Shown here: positions 38,901 to 41,231 of the stretch, piece by piece
Numbering within the stretch: position 1 is the stretch's first letter
Layout of the letters: every line of letters begins with the position of its first letter
Assembly (NCBI GenBank): GCA_903845055.1
Contig: CAIMWF010000120.1
Span: 1 to 41,231, forward strand
DNA length: 41,231 nt
Direction: 5' to 3'
Source of the DNA: an uncultured Bacteroidales bacterium
GTDB taxonomy: Bacteria > Bacteroidota > Bacteroidia > Bacteroidales > FEN-979
Program-made: the position numbers and the translations under genes
The notes under the pieces: generated by a model
The model's database searches: none
What the model was told of the DNA's origin: nothing
What the model saw: only the letters and a program-made list of their open reading frames with translations

Positions 38901-41231
38901 TCTGCTGTATTAAGAACACTTTCTTCTTCTTCAGTTGCTTCAAGTACACCTATGATCAAGATCAATGGTGCGGATAATGTTACAATTGATGGCAACATAT
39001 CCGGCACCGGAAAATACCTGACTTTTAGAAATACCAATGCAACTGCCGCCAATACAGGACCAACAATCCAATTTACAAATGGTTCCACGGGCTGCATTTT
39101 GAGGAATTGCACACTCGAGAACAATGGGACTGCAGGTTTCAATTTTGCGGTTGTTGAAGTGGCTTCAACGGGAACAAACAACATTACCGTTTCTTCCAAC
39201 GATATTCGTGACGCAACGTCAGGCACAACCGGCAATCCCTATTGTGGAATATACGGTGAAAACTCGGGCACGAACACCGTTACAGTGACGAACAACAACA
39301 TATACAATTTCTCCAATTATGGCGTCTACCTCTATGGAGCTGCCAGCGGATGCATCATTACCGGGAACAATATTTACAATGTTACCCCGCAGTCTGTAAC
39401 GCAGTATGGCATTAATGTCGGAGGCGGAGACGGGCATACGGTTTCAAACAACAATATTGGCGGACAAGCACCAGGTTGTGCCGGAAGTGCCTGGCCAAAT
39501 ACCGGAGGTAGCCTTACCGGGATATATTTGAACCTTGGAACGACGAACGCAACTATTTTAAACAATAACAACATTTCAAATATCAACATGTCGGGCGCTG
39601 GCAGCAATACGTTTACGGGAATCCAGGTAAACACGGGCAAAGTCAACGTCGGTGCTTCGGGCAATGGAAACACCGTCGGCCATGCAACCGATCCTTCCAA
39701 AGGGATTACCAATGCCGGAAGCAGCACTACCTGGGGAATTAACAGTGCCAGCAGTTCTGTAGTTAATATTGACTATAACACAATTGCAAATTTGAATGCC
39801 TCCGGTACCGGCTCAAGTGTAAGTATAAAAGGAATTAACTACAGCTCTCTGGGTACCGGGACAAGCCTTACAAACAATATAGTTAACAATCTTACCACAG
39901 CATCTGCAAATACCTCGACTTTGTCAAGTGGTTCTGTTGTGGGCATAAATGCACAATTCAACACCGGCAGCATATCGATTTCAAAAAACACGATAACCAA
40001 TTTATCGAATACTTCATTATCCGGTGCAACAACCGCTTTAGGCCTGTTTTGCGGCTTAACCGTATCAGCAACCAATAATATTGACCGAAACATAATAAAT
40101 AGTATCAGTCTTTCAACTTCCGGGGCAGGGGTTATTACCGGGCTTTATGCTTCCTATGGGGCGACCTGTAATTATCAAAATAATTCAATTAGCCTGGGGG
40201 ATGGAATAACAAACAGTTATGCGATTTCCGGAATCATAGATGCAGCAAACGGCAGTAACATCAATAACTACTACTTTAATAGCGTGTATATCGGCGGAAC
40301 GGCTGTTACCGGCTCAGCAGCGACCTATGCGTTTAATAGCAATACTGCGGCAAATAGCAGGAAATTCCAGAACAACATCTTCGTCAATGCCCGTTCCAAT
40401 GGACCAGGTACCGGTAAACATTATGCTGTGAAATACACAACTGGCGGAACCCTGACAGCGGATTACAATGACTTTCTGGCAACCGGTTCGGGTGCTGTTT
40501 TCGGTTATTATGGCGCAGATATTGCAGATTTAGGTGCATGGCGAACCGCTACAGGTAAAGACGCACATTCACTTAATGTTAATCCAAATTTTGCTTCTGC
40601 TACCAATTTAACTCCTGCCGACGGATATTATTTTCCCGGAACAACGATAAGCGGGATAACAACAGATATGGCAGGAACCACAAGGGCAGCCGCCCCTTAC
40701 AGGCCTGATATGGGTGCGTATGAAAAAACCTCAACCAGTGTTGTTCGCTGGTTAGGGACGACCTCAACCGATTGGGCTGCTGGCACAAACTGGGACAAGA
40801 CGGATGCTACCGTCCCTTCATCATCTGACAATTTATGGATTCCCACCTGGGGAAACAATTTGACTGTGCACGTGACAACTCCCATCGCAAGTTTTGCAAC
40901 TTGCAATAAATTAACTATTTATTCCGGTACAAGTCTCACAATTGATGCCGGGAAAGCCCTGACTGTGACCGGCACCCTCACCAACAATGCCTCACCGGGT
41001 GTCATTATCCGATCAGATGCCACCGGCAGCGGGTCGCTCATTTTCAATGCACCCTCTGTTACCGGCACCATGGATCGTTACATATCTCACTGGACCGACG
41101 ACAACCACGGCTGGCACTTCCTTTCATCGCCGGTTACCGGTCAAGCCATTCAGCCCAATTTTGTGCCATCCCCGCCGGATAACCTGGAGGATTTCTACGC
41201 ATGGGACGAGGTGAACGGATGGTGGTTCAAC
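35922..41231 (+). CDS. Secreted parallel beta-helix T9SS-type protein (3' end outside window)
   Basis: The ATG at 35922 opens a frame of 1770 codons, checked codon by codon, with no stop before the window edge. A signal peptide (MKRSLILCLFLCLSLWMRGQ) is followed by two beta-helix modules. Each begins with a Y-x-T-L block, a strand-rich lead and the phrase NGADNVTIDG (about 36234 and 38961), followed by many S/T-N-N-x-I rungs that form an asparagine ladder. Between them (about 38220-38690) an Ig-like segment reads FATISDNGTG and YFVVAQD. Near 40700, DMGAYEKT marks the end of module 2. The last residues (WHFLSSPVTGQAI, FYAWDEVNGWW) are typical of the region preceding a T9SS sorting domain, which would lie outside. 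GC content is clearly lower than in the middle of the window. Confidence 0.88.
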   Translation, partial: MKRSLILCLFLCLSLWMRGQTTKTVGTTGADYATLKLAFADINGGTLTGAITLQVIDNTNETATAVINASGSGSASYTSILIQPSGGASRTIAGAIIAGSPLIDLNGADNVTIDGLNSGGNALILENTTASGTSGTSTIRFIGGATGNTITRCAVKGAFSAAVGTNGGNIFFSTDGTTASGNDNNTISYCDIGPSGSNLPTKAIYGNGSTTTTAIGNSGIVIDNNNIFDFFSAAVSSAGIYTAGGCNTWTITNNKFYQTGTRTWTTGAQHSPIWITPNTTTSGAQGFTITGNTIGYASNAQTGTYTLTGSTGKFTGIYYYGITSGASTSISSNTIAAVSLTGVTSSGTTTGTPFGLIVIQGGPVTSSSNTIGSQSSTGSLTFSTTTTSATDIYGILNYSSDNWTASSNNIGGITANNAGSSGPFIFYGLRANAASSYTFTAASNNIGGTIAGSIQSNSTSTSAQMIGIKTDAPAATLTSNTVRNLTAAGGTGSGSSASVIGIMVNATSANHTVTQSLVHTLGNTNSSTAVCVTGIYFAGSSSGNVIRNFVHSLSISSTSSSAVMTGIYCGSGTTSYANNMVRLGIDAGGNSLIKPTTIYGIWDALGTNSYYHNSVYIGGTGVDPTSYTYALNAQNYGTKSDNILVNNRSYSSAGSAYNCAYYLPTSVSGITTDYNIVNATGTGGVPVRYNGVNYSNMVALREVTTRDLNSCIGDPGFVNATGNSSAVDLHLTGTTPAETYGGTSSVTVDYDGETRSGLTPIDIGADAGNFTASDLFYPYITYTAIANQAVAPNLPLPGFATISDNGTGVNVTPGTLPRIYYKKITDANTFAGNTSTDQGWKWVEASNSSSPFNFTIDYSILYNSAGGAGSVVAGNVIQYFVVAQDQATTPNLTVKPVTGSAGTTVANITTAPTSPGSYAITGAIGGTYIIGTSSDAYFPTLTGTGGLFDAINNATSISGNITATIKSDITEPGTIALNQWTGSNTLTIQPDQTSAVLRTLSSSSVASSTPMIKINGADNVTIDGNISGTGKYLTFRNTNATAANTGPTIQFTNGSTGCILRNCTLENNGTAGFNFAVVEVASTGTNNITVSSNDIRDATSGTTGNPYCGIYGENSGTNTVTVTNNNIYNFSNYGVYLYGAASGCIITGNNIYNVTPQSVTQYGINVGGGDGHTVSNNNIGGQAPGCAGSAWPNTGGSLTGIYLNLGTTNATILNNNNISNINMSGAGSNTFTGIQVNTGKVNVGASGNGNTVGHATDPSKGITNAGSSTTWGINSASSSVVNIDYNTIANLNASGTGSSVSIKGINYSSLGTGTSLTNNIVNNLTTASANTSTLSSGSVVGINAQFNTGSISISKNTITNLSNTSLSGATTALGLFCGLTVSATNNIDRNIINSISLSTSGAGVITGLYASYGATCNYQNNSISLGDGITNSYAISGIIDAANGSNINNYYFNSVYIGGTAVTGSAATYAFNSNTAANSRKFQNNIFVNARSNGPGTGKHYAVKYTTGGTLTADYNDFLATGSGAVFGYYGADIADLGAWRTATGKDAHSLNVNPNFASATNLTPADGYYFPGTTISGITTDMAGTTRAAAPYRPDMGAYEKTSTSVVRWLGTTSTDWAAGTNWDKTDATVPSSSDNLWIPTWGNNLTVHVTTPIASFATCNKLTIYSGTSLTIDAGKALTVTGTLTNNASPGVIIRSDATGSGSLIFNAPSVTGTMDRYISHWTDDNHGWHFLSSPVTGQAIQPNFVPSPPDNLEDFYAWDEVNGWWFN

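Overview
The window looks like chromosomal DNA from a Bacteroidota member, probably order Bacteroidales or a close relative, with moderate GC. The signs are two giant secreted proteins ending in a type IX secretion (T9SS) type A sorting domain, promoters of the TAnnTTTG type, many starts without a Shine-Dalgarno site, and short iterated intergenic repeats. No phage, plasmid, CRISPR array or transposase gene was seen.

Layout. Positions 1-4.1 kb: the end of a cysteine-cluster (YkgJ-type) protein, then a small-gene island holding three consecutive NTF2-fold (SnoaL/DUF4440-like) proteins, a GNAT acetyltransferase, a frameshifted relic and two small hypotheticals. Positions 4.2-7.9 kb: a bifunctional class A penicillin-binding protein and phosphatidylserine decarboxylase. 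Positions 7.9-12.5 kb (minus): a 1530-residue T9SS surface protein with an Fn3-like domain and about 15 PKD-like repeats. Positions 13.0-13.9 kb (minus): an MntA/HepT toxin-antitoxin locus whose HepT is broken, and tRNA-Asn. Positions 14.0-21.2 kb: an outer-membrane beta-barrel/SPOR protein overlapping a B12-type radical SAM protein, a convergent FAD-dependent dehydrogenase, and a TPR protein. Positions 21.2-25.4 kb (minus): a soluble five-PAS hybrid histidine kinase and a polytopic O-antigen-ligase-like membrane protein. Positions 25.5-28.1 kb: a compact operon of glycosyltransferase, polysaccharide deacetylase and metallophosphoesterase. Positions 28.1-29.9 kb (minus): an exported hypothetical and a membrane-anchored class A beta-lactamase-fold serine hydrolase. 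Positions 30.5-35.1 kb (minus): a second, closely related copy of the giant repeat protein. Positions 35.3-35.7 kb: tRNA-Val and an AraC-type relic. From 35.9 kb to the right edge an uninterrupted frame of 1770 codons encodes a secreted parallel beta-helix protein, cut by the window end.

Most genes serve the cell envelope: peptidoglycan (PBP, SPOR, serine hydrolase), phospholipid (Psd), surface polysaccharide (GT2, deacetylase, ligase-like protein) and T9SS-exported surface proteins. The most unusual features are the twin giant surface proteins with a nested three-unit internal duplication, the doubly inactivated HepT beside an intact-looking MntA, and a recurring style of intergenic DNA made of short words iterated with small changes. 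Those words form the hairpins directly behind both tRNA genes and, at two places, supply the C-terminal codons of damaged or shortened genes. All assignments were made by reading the sequence and from knowledge of the families; no database search was run.
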